In this document: positions 1 to 8,236 of the stretch, piece after piece
How the letters are laid out: every line of letters begins with the position of its first letter
Numbering within the stretch: the first letter of the stretch is position 1
Source: UBA2897 sp036733925
Lineage (GTDB): Bacteria; Bacillota; Negativicutes; Selenomonadales; Selenomonadaceae
Direction: 5' to 3'
Length of the DNA stretch: 64,000 bases
Assembly: GCA_036733925.1 (NCBI GenBank)
Contig: DAIMZO010000009.1
Location: 9,331 to 73,330, forward strand
The notes under the pieces: generated by a model
The model's database searches: none
Told to the model about the DNA's origin: nothing
Seen by the model: only the letters and a program-made list of their open reading frames with translations
Position numbers and translations under genes: made by a program

Positions 1-363
1 GACAAGCTCGAGGGGCATCCGGGAAATGGCAGCAAGAGCTATTGGCGCTGGCGCTCGCGGCACCGCGGCTGGTCGCACTGGCTCGCCCTGTACCTCCTGC
101 TCGCAGGGCTGCTCTGGAAATGGGATCCCGCGATCGCTTCGGCGGACAGCATGGCCTTTGATCTCGCACATGTCTTGTTCTGGCTCGCCGTCGGCGCCGT
201 CCTGCACGTGCTCGAGGACGGCATCTGCGGCAAGATCCCGATTCTCTCGCCGTGGGGTAAGCACGGCCTGAAGCTCTTCGATGTCGGCTCAGTCACGGAG
301 TACTTGTTCGCCATCGCGATCGTCCTGCTCTGTTATTTTTTCGGTTCCCGGTATGCCGGTTAG
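1..363 (+). CDS. Metal-dependent hydrolase / YdjM-like membrane protein, C-terminal part
   Basis: The reading frame is open from the first base, so the gene begins outside the window. The visible part is about 120 residues. It contains HRGWSHW, resembling the HRG-x-TH-S motif of the YdjM (DUF457, PF04307) inner-membrane proteins, then three hydrophobic stretches (around LALYLLLAGLLW, VLFWLAVGAVLHVL and LFAIAIVLLCYFF) and a further conserved-looking HVLEDG. Members of this family are annotated as membrane-bound metal-dependent hydrolases; the substrate is unknown. The stop is 53 bases before fbp on the same strand, so co-transcription is possible. The family call is moderately sure; nothing here shows the function. 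Confidence 0.6.
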   Translation, partial: DKLEGHPGNGSKSYWRWRSRHRGWSHWLALYLLLAGLLWKWDPAIASADSMAFDLAHVLFWLAVGAVLHVLEDGICGKIPILSPWGKHGLKLFDVGSVTEYLFAIAIVLLCYFFGSRYAG

Positions 364-416
364 AGGAAATCCCGGAAAAAGCGAGAATAAGATACCGTGA
401 GGAAGGGGGCCAGGAC

Positions 417-2330
417 ATGGCAGCGGGGTTCTATACGAAAAGCAGTCCGGGCAAAGTCCTGCGTCTGCTCGCGGAGAAGTATCCATCGAAAGAGGTGGTC
501 TATGAGCGGCTGATCTACCTGCAGTCGCAGCTTTCCCTGCCGAAGGGCGTCGAGCATTTCATGAGCGACCTGCACGGCGAGTACGAGTCGTTCTACCATA
601 TCCTGAACAACTGCTCCGGGGTCATCCGCGAGAAGGTCGAATACGTGTTCGGCGAGCGGCTGACCGCCGCGGAGAAGGCGGAGTTCTGCACGCTGATCTA
701 CTATCCGCGTGAGAAGCTCGATCAGATGAAGAAGGAGCGGAAGAACACGCCGGCGTGGTACCGGAAGGATCTCGGCCGCCTGCTCGAGCTCTCGAAGCTC
801 ATGAGCTACAAATACCCGGCGTCGAAAGTGCGCGAGATGATCCCGAAGGAGTACGAATCCGTGATCTTCGAGCTCATGAATACGCGGCCGGAGGCGGATA
901 CGGCGCAGTTCCTCTATCTAAAGCGGCTCCTCAGCACGATCGTGCAGATCGACAGCGGCGCGGACTTCATCCTCGCGTTCACGGTGCTCGTGAAGCGGCT
1001 CGCCGTCGACCAGCTGCATATCGTCGGGGATTTCTTCGACCGCGGGCATCGGCCCGACGCGATACTGAACCTGCTCATGAAGCGCGCAAACGTGGACATC
1101 CAGTGGGGCAACCACGACATCCTCTGGATGGGGGCGGCGCTCGGCAGCGAGGCCTGTATCGCGACGGTCGTGCGGAACTCCCTGCGCTACAAGAACACCG
1201 ACGTGCTCGAGCGCGGTTACGGCATCAGCCTGCGGCCGCTCACGACGTTCGCCTCGCGAATCTACCCGGACGAGAATCCGATCAAAGCGGCGGAGCGCGC
1301 CATCACGATGATGATGTTCAAGCTCGAGGGGCAGCTCATCGCACGCAACCCGGATTTCCAGATGCAGGGGCGCCGGCTGCTGCACCATATCGATTTCCGC
1401 TCGAGCTGCGCCGTGCTCGGCGACGGGCGGCGCTACGAGCTCGAGAACGCCTATTTCCCGACGATTGACGAGGACAGCGCGGATCCCTACGAGCTGACGG
1501 CGGAGGAGCAGCACATCATCGACGACCTGCGCTCGTATTTCCTCGAGAGCGCGGTGCTGCACCGGCATGTCGACTACCTCTATCAGATGGGCAATCTCTA
1601 CACGCGCTGCAATGGGAATCTGCTCTATCACGGCTGCGTGCCGATGGCCGAGGACGGGTCATTCCGTGTCATCTCGTTCGGCGGGCAGCGCTACAGCGGG
1701 CGGGCATGGCTCGATTTCTGCGAGCACATGGCGAGGGAGGCCTGGGTGCACGGTGGGGAGGCCGCACTCGACTTCCTGTATTTCCTCTGGTGCGGGCGGC
1801 TCTCCCCGCTCTCGGGCCGCGAGGTCCGGACGTTCGAGCGCGCCTTGATCCCCGACGAGCGCACGTGGGCCGAGCCGGCGGATCCCTATTACCGCTATAT
1901 CGATGATCCGGAGGCCTGCGCGCGCGTGCTCGAGGAGTTCGGCCTCGACCCGGCGCGCGGGCACATCATCAACGGCCATGTCCCGGTCAAGGTCAAGGAG
2001 GGGGAGAGCCCTGTGAAGGCCGGGGGCCGCGCCATCATCATCGACGGCGGCTTCTGCAAGGCCTACCATAAGAAGACCGGCATCTCCGGTTACACGCTCA
2101 TCAGCAATTCGCGCGGCCTGCGCCTGCTCGAGCATCAGAAGATCGCGGACGTGCGCGAGGCGCTCCGTGAGAACCACGATATCGAGTCCGTGTCCGAGAC
2201 GGTCGAGCTGCAGGCTTGCCGCACGACCGTCGGCGATACCGACGAGGGTCGGCGGATCCAGAATGAGATCACGGATCTCTACAACCTCTTGCTTGCCTAC
2301 CAGAACGGCATCTTGAAGCCGATGCGGTAA
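417..2330 (+). CDS. fbp: Fructose-1,6-bisphosphatase, class 3
   Basis: Hydrolyses fructose 1,6-bisphosphate to fructose 6-phosphate, the committed gluconeogenic step in the cytoplasm. The 637-residue length fits the long Firmicutes-type class 3 enzyme (FBPase_2 family), which is unrelated to E. coli Fbp. Metallophosphoesterase motifs are readable in order: DLHGE near residue 51, GDFFDRG near 203 and GNHD near 230, then a C-terminal GHVPVK histidine motif. The ATG at 417 follows a purine-rich GGAAGGGGG site. The gene ends right before a GC hairpin that has its T-run on the other strand. Together with pfkA at 43957 the window holds both enzymes of the F6P/FBP substrate cycle. Confidence 0.96.
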   Translation: MAAGFYTKSSPGKVLRLLAEKYPSKEVVYERLIYLQSQLSLPKGVEHFMSDLHGEYESFYHILNNCSGVIREKVEYVFGERLTAAEKAEFCTLIYYPREKLDQMKKERKNTPAWYRKDLGRLLELSKLMSYKYPASKVREMIPKEYESVIFELMNTRPEADTAQFLYLKRLLSTIVQIDSGADFILAFTVLVKRLAVDQLHIVGDFFDRGHRPDAILNLLMKRANVDIQWGNHDILWMGAALGSEACIATVVRNSLRYKNTDVLERGYGISLRPLTTFASRIYPDENPIKAAERAITMMMFKLEGQLIARNPDFQMQGRRLLHHIDFRSSCAVLGDGRRYELENAYFPTIDEDSADPYELTAEEQHIIDDLRSYFLESAVLHRHVDYLYQMGNLYTRCNGNLLYHGCVPMAEDGSFRVISFGGQRYSGRAWLDFCEHMAREAWVHGGEAALDFLYFLWCGRLSPLSGREVRTFERALIPDERTWAEPADPYYRYIDDPEACARVLEEFGLDPARGHIINGHVPVKVKEGESPVKAGGRAIIIDGGFCKAYHKKTGISGYTLISNSRGLRLLEHQKIADVREALRENHDIESVSETVELQACRTTVGDTDEGRRIQNEITDLYNLLLAYQNGILKPMR

Positions 2331-2336
2331 ATCCGC

Positions 2337-2504
2337 AAAAAAATACCGCGCATCTCTGCGCGGCAGTGGTAAATGGAAATGTTTAGAGAGAGTTTAAAAG
2401 GATTTTGCGTAATGGAATCAGGGAATTTATGGAAATGGGGTATCCTGCTTCCCAGCCAATCCGTTCCGGCGAGAAGCAATCCCCAGGGCTCATCGCCCTT
2501 ACAA
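2337..2504 (-). ncRNA. Candidate small RNA on the minus strand between fbp and the alcohol dehydrogenase gene
   Basis: On the minus strand a promoter-like TTGACT (2537-2532), 16-bp spacer, TAGAAT (2515-2510) points into a region without a convincing gene. About 165 bases later there is a strong intrinsic terminator: CCGCGCA, GAGA loop, TGCGCGG (2363-2346), then TATTTTTTT. The predicted 5' half folds well: GGGC-GATGA-GCCC, then a long interrupted hairpin whose outer arms are TGGGG and CCCCA and inner arms GCTTC/GAAGC and GCC/GGC. The middle is AT-rich and looks single stranded. The T-run is on the minus strand only, so the terminator does not serve fbp. I do not recognise an RNA family. A 60-codon reading frame overlaps it but has no good start. 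Confidence 0.45.
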
Positions 2505-2604
2505 CTGTTATTCTAGCACAATTCATCAAAAAGTCAATAGAACAAATGGTCAAAAATAAATTATTTTCGACTGAATCACGTTCTAAGAATCTGGAGGGAA
2601 AACT

Positions 2605-3789
2605 ATGCAGAGCTTCAACTTCAAATGCCCGACGGAAATCGTATTCGGCCGCGGGGCCGAGAAACAGGTCGCGGAGAAGATCCGCGCATACGGCGGCAGC
2701 CGCGTCTTCATCGTCTACGGCGGCGGCAGCGTGCTGAGGACAGGCCTGTTGCCGCGCATCGAGAGCTATCTGACGGGCGAGGGCCTCGCGTTCCAGGTGC
2801 TCGGCGGCGTGAAGCCGAACCCGCGCCTGTCGCTCGCGCGCGAGGGCGTGCGGCTTGCCAAGCAGTTCGGTGCGAACTTCATCCTCGCGGTCGGCGGCGG
2901 CAGCGTCATCGACACGACGAAGGCCATCGCGCACGGCGTCGCGAACCCGGACACGGATATCTGGGATTTCTGGACGGGACGCGCAAAGCTCACGAAGACG
3001 ACGCCGTTCGGCTCGGTGCTGACGCTCGCGGCGGCGGGCAGCGAGACGAGTGATTCCGCGGTTCTGACGAATGAGGAGACGGGCAAGAAGCAGGGCCTGA
3101 ACTCCCCGCTGAACCGCGCGGCGCTCGCGTTCATGAACCCGGAGCTCGCCTATACCGCGCCTCTGAAGCAGATCAAGGCCGGCATCTGCGACATCATGAT
3201 GCATACGCTCGAGCGCTATTTCACGAAAGTCAAGGAGCCGAACACCTTCACCGACCTTGTCGCGGAGTCGCTGCTCAAGACGATGATGAAGGAGGCGCGC
3301 GTCGCGGTCAAAGACACGCATGACTACGAGGCCATGAGCGAGATCATGTGGTGCGGCTCGGTCTCGCACTCGAACTTCACGGAGCTCGGCCGCTGCAAGG
3401 ACTTCTCGTGCCACCGGCTCGGCCATGAGCTCTCGGGCCGCTTCGACGTCACGCATGGCGAGTCGCTGACGGCGCTCTGGGGCCATTGGGCGAAATACGT
3501 CTACAAGGATGATGTGCCGCGCTTCGCGCATTTCGCCGAGGCCGTGTTCGGCATCACGGACGGCACGGAGGAGGAGCGCGCGCTCGCCGGCATCGACGCG
3601 ATGGTCGCGTTCTTCCGCGAGCTCGGCATGCCGACGGACTTCACGGAGCTCGGCATCGGCGTGCAGCCGAACGATGTCATCGCGGAGCTTGCGGACATGC
3701 TGACCTTCGGCGACACGAAGACCATCGGCAATTTCCACCCGATGGACAAGCAGACCGCCATCGAGATCTACCAGCTCGCCAACCACTGA
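2605..3789 (+). CDS. Iron-containing alcohol dehydrogenase (butanol dehydrogenase / YqhD-like)
   Basis: A 394-residue group III (iron-type) alcohol dehydrogenase, probably reducing aldehydes or ketones with NAD(P)H as part of fermentation. The nucleotide-binding GGGSVIDTTKAIA lies near residue 95. The metal ligands are likely Asp and His in GICDIMMHTLERYF (near 195) and the two His in CHRLGHELSGRFDVTHGESL (near 270-285). The length and the N-terminal NFKCPTEIVFGRG match the NADPH-dependent butanol dehydrogenase branch. The ATG at 2605 follows GGAGGGAAAACT. The gene stands alone between a 270-bp spacer and a convergent terminator shared with recQ. Which alcohol is used cannot be read from the sequence. 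Confidence 0.9.
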   Translation: MQSFNFKCPTEIVFGRGAEKQVAEKIRAYGGSRVFIVYGGGSVLRTGLLPRIESYLTGEGLAFQVLGGVKPNPRLSLAREGVRLAKQFGANFILAVGGGSVIDTTKAIAHGVANPDTDIWDFWTGRAKLTKTTPFGSVLTLAAAGSETSDSAVLTNEETGKKQGLNSPLNRAALAFMNPELAYTAPLKQIKAGICDIMMHTLERYFTKVKEPNTFTDLVAESLLKTMMKEARVAVKDTHDYEAMSEIMWCGSVSHSNFTELGRCKDFSCHRLGHELSGRFDVTHGESLTALWGHWAKYVYKDDVPRFAHFAEAVFGITDGTEEERALAGIDAMVAFFRELGMPTDFTELGIGVQPNDVIAELADMLTFGDTKTIGNFHPMDKQTAIEIYQLANH

Positions 3790-3836
3790 AAAAAGCAGCT
3801 GCGCGAATGCTCTGTGTTCGCGCAGCTGCTTTTATT
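3790..3836. terminator. Bidirectional intrinsic terminator between the alcohol dehydrogenase gene and recQ
   Basis: The stem AGCAGCTGCGCGAA / TTCGCGCAGCTGCT is preceded by AAAAAA and followed by TTTTATTT. It can therefore stop both the rightward dehydrogenase transcript and the leftward recQ transcript. It overlaps the last codon of recQ. Confidence 0.9.
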
Positions 3837-5616
3837 TCTCCGTGAGGATGGCGGCGAGGAATTCTTTGCCGAAGCGGGCGAGCTTCATCTCGCCGATTCC
3901 CTTGACCTCGCGCAGGTCTTCGAGGGTCTTCGGGTGCACACGGCACATGTCGCGGAGCGTCGCGTCGGAGAAGATCAGATACGGCGGGATTCCTTCGCGG
4001 CTCGCGATATCCTTGCGCAGGCTGCGGAGCGTCTCGAACAGGCCGGTATCGGCGGGCACAGGAGCCCGCCGTTTTTTCTTCTGCGGCAGGGCCTGGAGTA
4101 CCTTCTGCCGGCCGCGCATGACGTCGTAGGCGGCCGGCGTGAGGTGCAAGACGGGGTACTCGCTCTCCGTGAGCCGCAGGTAGTCCGTTGCGATGAAGCG
4201 CTGGATCAGCAGCCGAATCTCCTTGAGCGGCTTGTCTTTCATGAGGCCGTAGGTCGAGAGCGCATCGAGGTGCAGGTCGTGGATGCGTTTCTCGGAGGAG
4301 CCTTTGAGCACCTGCGCGACGAGCGTCGTGCCGAAGCGCTCATGCATGCGGTAGACGCACGAGAAGACCATCTGCGCCTCGGTCGTGAGGTCGGCCTTCT
4401 CGCGGTTCGCGCGGCAGTTGCTGCAGTTCCCGCATTCGGTTTTTTCCGGCGTGCCGCCGAAATAGCGGATGATGAACGCGCGCAGGCAGTCCGGCGTATG
4501 GCAGTAGTCGATCATGCGCTGGAGCTTCGCGAGGTTGTGCGCCTTGCGCTCCTCGTCATCGGTCGATTGGTCGATCAGGTATTTCTGCGTCATGATGTCC
4601 TGCGCCGAGAACAGCAGCAGGCATTCGCCCGGCTCGCCGTCACGGCCCGCGCGGCCGGCCTCCTGATAGTAGCCCTCGAGGCTTTTCGGCATGTTGTAGT
4701 GGATGACGAAGCGCACGTTGCTCTTGTCGATGCCCATGCCGAACGCGTTCGTCGCGACGATCACCTGCAGGCTGTCGTAAAGGAAGTCGTCCTGTGTCTT
4801 CGCGCGCTCCTCGTCGCTGAGCCCCGCGTGGTAGCGGCCTGCGGCGATATGGTGCCGCCGCAGGTACTCGTAGACGCGTTCGACGTTCTTGCGCGTCGCC
4901 GCGTAGATGATGCCGGCGTCCTTCGGGTGATCCTCGACGTAGCGCAGGATGAAGCCGTCCTTGTCCTCGCCGATGATGACGCCGAAATAGAGGTTCGGCC
5001 GATCAAAGCCCGAGACGTGCACGGCGGGATTCTGCAGGCCGAGCAGGCGGATGATGTCCTCGCGGACCTCCGGCGTCGCCGTCGCCGTGAACGCGGAGAC
5101 GAGCGGGCGGCGCGGCAATCCCGCGATGAACGGCGCGATCTGCTGATAGCTCGGGCGGAAATCGTGCCCCCATTGCGAGAGGCAGTGCGCCTCATCGACC
5201 GCGACCATCGAGATGGCCTGCCACTCGAGGATGGACTGGAAATAGTCCGTGTCGAGGCGCTCCGGCGCGACGTAGACGAGCTTGTAGCGGCCATTTGCGA
5301 TGCCCGCGAGGCGCGCCCGGGACTCCTCGGCGGACAGGCTGCTGTTGATGAAGGTCGCCTCGATGCCCTGCTCGCGCATAGCGTCGACCTGATCCTTCAT
5401 CAGCGAGATCAGCGGCGAGATCACGAGCGTGATGCCAGGAAACAGCAGGGCCGGAATCTGGAAGCAGATGGATTTCCCGGCGCCGGTCGGCATGATCGCG
5501 AGCGTATCGCGCCCGGCGAGCAGGCTTTCGACAACGGGCTCCTGCGCCGGCCGGAACTGGTCATAGCCGTAATGCTTCTTGAGCAGCAGCAGGGCTTCGT
5601 CCATATACGGGCTCAA
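3832..5616 (-). CDS. recQ: ATP-dependent DNA helicase RecQ
   Basis: A 3'-5' superfamily 2 DNA helicase for recombination and stalled-fork repair. In order: Walker A PTGAGKS near residue 44, VDEAHC near 140, motif III SAFTATAT, motif VI QEAGRAGRDGE, then a zinc-binding set of cysteines (YCHTPDCLR and CGNCSNC), a winged-helix RQC region, and a C-terminal HRDC-type domain ending in KGIGEMKLARFG. At 594 residues it is a complete RecQ. Its ATG overlaps the stop of the upstream small gene in an ATGA arrangement, so the two are probably translationally coupled and transcribed from the promoter near 6090. Confidence 0.97.
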   Translation of the reverse strand: MSPYMDEALLLLKKHYGYDQFRPAQEPVVESLLAGRDTLAIMPTGAGKSICFQIPALLFPGITLVISPLISLMKDQVDAMREQGIEATFINSSLSAEESRARLAGIANGRYKLVYVAPERLDTDYFQSILEWQAISMVAVDEAHCLSQWGHDFRPSYQQIAPFIAGLPRRPLVSAFTATATPEVREDIIRLLGLQNPAVHVSGFDRPNLYFGVIIGEDKDGFILRYVEDHPKDAGIIYAATRKNVERVYEYLRRHHIAAGRYHAGLSDEERAKTQDDFLYDSLQVIVATNAFGMGIDKSNVRFVIHYNMPKSLEGYYQEAGRAGRDGEPGECLLLFSAQDIMTQKYLIDQSTDDEERKAHNLAKLQRMIDYCHTPDCLRAFIIRYFGGTPEKTECGNCSNCRANREKADLTTEAQMVFSCVYRMHERFGTTLVAQVLKGSSEKRIHDLHLDALSTYGLMKDKPLKEIRLLIQRFIATDYLRLTESEYPVLHLTPAAYDVMRGRQKVLQALPQKKKRRAPVPADTGLFETLRSLRKDIASREGIPPYLIFSDATLRDMCRVHPKTLEDLREVKGIGEMKLARFGKEFLAAILTEK

Positions 5617-6026
5617 TGCGTTTCCTCTCCTTTATCTGCCGGATCGATCGGGCACGAGGCCGGGGCATTGCCGCGGCCTGCCGTGTGCTTCCCCTCCCAG
5701 AGGGCCTCGGAGACGCGGCGCATGAGCTCGTCCTGCTCGGCCTGCGCGGAGAATACGAGCCGCTTGCCCTCGGCCTGCACCTCGCCGTCGAGCTCCGTGA
5801 TGGCGAGCTGGAGGCGGTGATCCTTGTCCTTGCGGAAGGAGTAGGAGCGGCGCGTTTCGAGCCATTCTGCGATCATCGCGACGTTCTGCCCGCTGGCGTT
5901 CTCGCGGTAGGCCTTGTAGGCGTCCACGGCGATCTTCGCCGCGCGCTTCTTGTCCTCGGAGGCGCCGAGAATCGAGAACGCCGTCGCCTGCTTTTCGGTG
6001 ATGAGCTGTGATACGATATAGAGCAT
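5613..6026 (-). CDS. Hypothetical protein translationally coupled to recQ
   Basis: 137 residues that I do not recognise. The N-terminal half is helix-forming (ITEKQATAFSILGASEDKKRAAKIAVDA in two parts) and the middle reads as mixed strands and helices; the last 25 residues are Gly/Pro/Cys-rich and probably disordered. There is no signal peptide or membrane segment. The stop overlaps the recQ start (ATGA), and AGGAAG lies seven bases before the ATG, so it is a real gene and the first of a two-gene unit. A role tied to RecQ is only an inference from coupling. Confidence 0.75.
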   Translation of the reverse strand: MLYIVSQLITEKQATAFSILGASEDKKRAAKIAVDAYKAYRENASGQNVAMIAEWLETRRSYSFRKDKDHRLQLAITELDGEVQAEGKRLVFSAQAEQDELMRRVSEALWEGKHTAGRGNAPASCPIDPADKGEETH

Positions 6027-6065
6027 CGGATATCTTCCTGCCTTTCTTGTTCCATAGATACCCTT

Positions 6066-6094
6066 ATTTTAGCAGACCGCAAAAATATTGGCAA
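6066..6094 (-). promoter_or_regulatory. Sigma-70-type promoter of the small gene-recQ unit
   Basis: Read on the minus strand: TTGCCA (6094-6089), 17-bp spacer, TAAAAT (6071-6066), placed about 40 bases before the ATG at 6026. Confidence 0.65.
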
Positions 6095-6101
6095 AAAAGA
6101 T

Positions 6102-6130
6102 TTGACACAGGGCGGCTGGCATGGTATGAT
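6102..6130 (+). promoter_or_regulatory. Promoter of the tRNA-Arg gene
   Basis: TTGACA at 6102, a 17-bp spacer and TATGAT at 6125, ending 44 bases before the mature tRNA. It is back-to-back with the recQ-unit promoter. Confidence 0.85.
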
Positions 6131-6174
6131 AATAGTCGTTGGTTGCGAGCGCAGTGCGCGAGAGCCAAGGATAT

Positions 6175-6252
6175 GGCCCAGTAGCTCAGTTGGATTAGAG
6201 TATTTGACTACGAATCAAAGGGTCGAGGGTTCGAGTCCCCCCTGGGTCACCA
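6175..6252 (+). tRNA. tRNA-Arg (anticodon ACG)
   Basis: Acceptor arms GGCCCAG and CTGGGTC pair with one G-T wobble. The D arm is GCTC/GAGT. The anticodon stem is TTTGA/TCAAA with loop CTACGAA, giving ACG, which reads CGN arginine codons after inosine modification. The T loop is TTCGAGT and CCA is encoded. The T stem is GAGGG/CCCCC, which leaves an A-C mismatch at the second pair. Promoter and terminator flank it, so it is a single-gene unit. Confidence 0.96.
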
Positions 6253-6264
6253 TATGGAAATAGA

Positions 6265-6290
6265 GACGCCGAGAGTTCGGCGTCTTTTTT
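6265..6290 (+). terminator. Intrinsic terminator of tRNA-Arg
   Basis: GACGCCGA, short loop, TTCGGCGTC, then TTTTTT, beginning 13 bases after the CCA end. Confidence 0.93.
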
Positions 6291-6407
6291 CATGCCCGCA
6301 TACAAAAATGTGAATAAGATTCATAAATTCCTTTTCAAAGCGCCCGCTTTCCGTTATAATAGGAAAAGGGAAGATTCGGGAAACAATCGGAAGGTGAAGA
6401 TGAAGAT

Positions 6408-7007
6408 ATGGAAGGCAAGAAGATGGGCCGGCGGGAACTCAACAAGATCCGCTCGCGGCAGGCAATCCTCGAGGCGGCGGCTGCGGAATTCAAGAAGAAG
6501 GGCTTCAAGGAAACGGCCATCGTGGATATCATGCGCACGGCGCAGCTCGGCACCGGCACGTTCTACAACTATTTCAAGACGAAGGACGGCGTCCTGCTCG
6601 CGCTGCTCTCGAATCTCGTGCGGGATATGAAGGCGCAGCTCGACAGCATGCGCGCCGAGGGCAGATCCTCGCTCGACCTGCTGCAGGCGGGCAATGCGTG
6701 CATGGGCGCGTATCTCGACGAGAACCGCTATGTCCTGCCGCTCTTCATCGCGGCGTCGGAGCACGCGGACACCCCGGATGAGGCCCCGAAGGATCTGCAT
6801 GCGCCGGGCTTCAAGCTGCTCTACGGCAAGATCATCGAGGGCGGGCAGGCGCGCGGAGAGATCCGGCAGGACATTCCGGCGGACCTCATCGCGGAGCTCT
6901 TCCATTCGATTTTCCAGGCGGCGGCGTTCAGCAAGCTCGCTATCCCGTTCCAAGAGAATATCCGGCTGAAGACGATGCTCGTCATCGACGGCATCCGCGC
7001 GAAATAA
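6408..7007 (+). CDS. TetR/AcrR-family transcriptional regulator
   Basis: 199 residues with the N-terminal helix-turn-helix signature of TetR proteins (RQAILEAAAAEF, then VDIMRTAQLGTGTFYNYFKTKD near residues 33-57) and a helical C-terminal ligand domain. Such proteins are usually repressors released by a small molecule. The ATG at 6408 is preceded by GGAAGGTGAAGATGAAG; an in-frame upstream start is not excluded. The gene is 28 bases before the NirJ1-like gene on the same strand, so it probably shares a transcript with the two radical SAM genes and may control them. The ligand is unknown. Confidence 0.9.
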   Translation: MEGKKMGRRELNKIRSRQAILEAAAAEFKKKGFKETAIVDIMRTAQLGTGTFYNYFKTKDGVLLALLSNLVRDMKAQLDSMRAEGRSSLDLLQAGNACMGAYLDENRYVLPLFIAASEHADTPDEAPKDLHAPGFKLLYGKIIEGGQARGEIRQDIPADLIAELFHSIFQAAAFSKLAIPFQENIRLKTMLVIDGIRAK

Positions 7008-7035
7008 AGAGAAGACTGTGTATTAGGAGAACTGT

Positions 7036-8217
7036 ATGATCAGTGTAACGAAACTGCTTTTTGCAAGAGAATATTTCGGGGATAAGCTGCGCTATACGAA
7101 AAGCGCGCATACCGTGCGCAACGGTGCGGCGGAGGGTGTCGGCCCGGTGGTGGTCTGGAATTCGACGAAGACCTGCAACCTCCGGTGCATGCACTGCTAC
7201 ATGGGCAGCGACGCGAGGAAATATCAGGACGAGCTGACGACGGAGGAGGCGAAGCGCTTCATCGACGACCTCGCGGACTTCCATGTGCCCGTCTTGCTGT
7301 TCTCGGGCGGCGAGCCGATGATCCGGCCGGACTTCTATGAGCTTGCGGCATACGCGGCGGAAAAGGGCGTGCGCCCGACGCTTTCGACGAACGGCACGCT
7401 GATCACGCGCGAGGCCGCGCAGCGCATCAAGGACATCGGCGTCGGCTACGTCGGCATCTCGCTCGACGGCCTGCGCGATGTCAACGACAAGTTCCGCGGC
7501 GTCGAGGGCGCCTACGAGAAGGCGATGCAGGGCATCAAGAACTGCGTGGCCGTCGGGCAGCGCGTCGGCCTGCGCTTCACGATCAACCACCACAACATCC
7601 AGGAGCTCGACCGCATCTTCGATTTCATCGAGGAGGAGAACATCAACCGCGTCTGCTTCTACCATCTTGTCTACAGCGGGCGTGGCGAGCACATGGTCGA
7701 CCAGGATGTGACGACCGAGGAATCGCGCCATGCGATGGACACGATCATCCGCCGCACGCGCGATTTCGAGGAGCGCGGGCTGAAAAAGGAGATCCTGACC
7801 GTCGACAACCACTGCGATGGCATCTACATGTACCTGAAAGCGCTCGCGGATGGCGATGACAAAACGGCCGAGCAGATCAAGAAATATATCTCGATGAACG
7901 GCGGCAACCGCTCGGGCATCGCGTTCGGCGAGGTCGATCCGATGGGCTATGTGCATCCAGACCAGTTCACGCAGCACCATACGTTCGGCAACGTGCGCGA
8001 GCGGAAGTTCGGCGACATCTGGCAGGATACCGCGAACCCAATCATGGCGGGGCTGAAGAACCGCAAGCCGCTGCTCAAGGGCCGCTGCGCGAAATGCAAG
8101 TGGCTCGCGCAGTGCAATGGCAATTTCCGCACGCGCGCGGAGGCCGTGACCGGCGATTTCTGGGAGTCCGACCCGTCCTGCTACCTGACGGACGAAGAGA
8201 TCGGGCTGACAGACTGA
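7036..8217 (+). CDS. Radical SAM/SPASM protein, NirJ1-like (heme-pathway family)
   Basis: 393 residues. The radical SAM cluster motif CNLRCMHC is near residue 54, followed by LLFSGGEPM and STNGTLI. The C-terminal cysteines (RCAKCKWLAQC and the late Cys of PSCYL) form a SPASM-type auxiliary Fe-S site. The N-terminus MISVTKLLF and the pairing with the next gene resemble the Firmicutes NirJ1/NirJ2 proteins related to AhbC/AhbD, which act on siroheme-derived tetrapyrroles. The chemistry in this organism is not shown by the sequence, and no other heme gene is in the window. The ATG at 7036 follows TTAGGAGAACTGT. A different peptide- or tetrapyrrole-modifying role is possible. Confidence 0.8.
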   Translation: MISVTKLLFAREYFGDKLRYTKSAHTVRNGAAEGVGPVVVWNSTKTCNLRCMHCYMGSDARKYQDELTTEEAKRFIDDLADFHVPVLLFSGGEPMIRPDFYELAAYAAEKGVRPTLSTNGTLITREAAQRIKDIGVGYVGISLDGLRDVNDKFRGVEGAYEKAMQGIKNCVAVGQRVGLRFTINHHNIQELDRIFDFIEEENINRVCFYHLVYSGRGEHMVDQDVTTEESRHAMDTIIRRTRDFEERGLKKEILTVDNHCDGIYMYLKALADGDDKTAEQIKKYISMNGGNRSGIAFGEVDPMGYVHPDQFTQHHTFGNVRERKFGDIWQDTANPIMAGLKNRKPLLKGRCAKCKWLAQCNGNFRTRAEAVTGDFWESDPSCYLTDEEIGLTD

Positions 8218-8236
8218 GCGGACGGGAGGAATCATC

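Noticed and set aside
3814..5820. Long plus-strand open frame opposite recQ (668 codons)
   Set aside because: It is the antisense shadow of recQ in GC-rich DNA. It lacks a ribosome binding site and domain motifs and is rich in Arg, Val, Ala and Asp as expected for such shadows.
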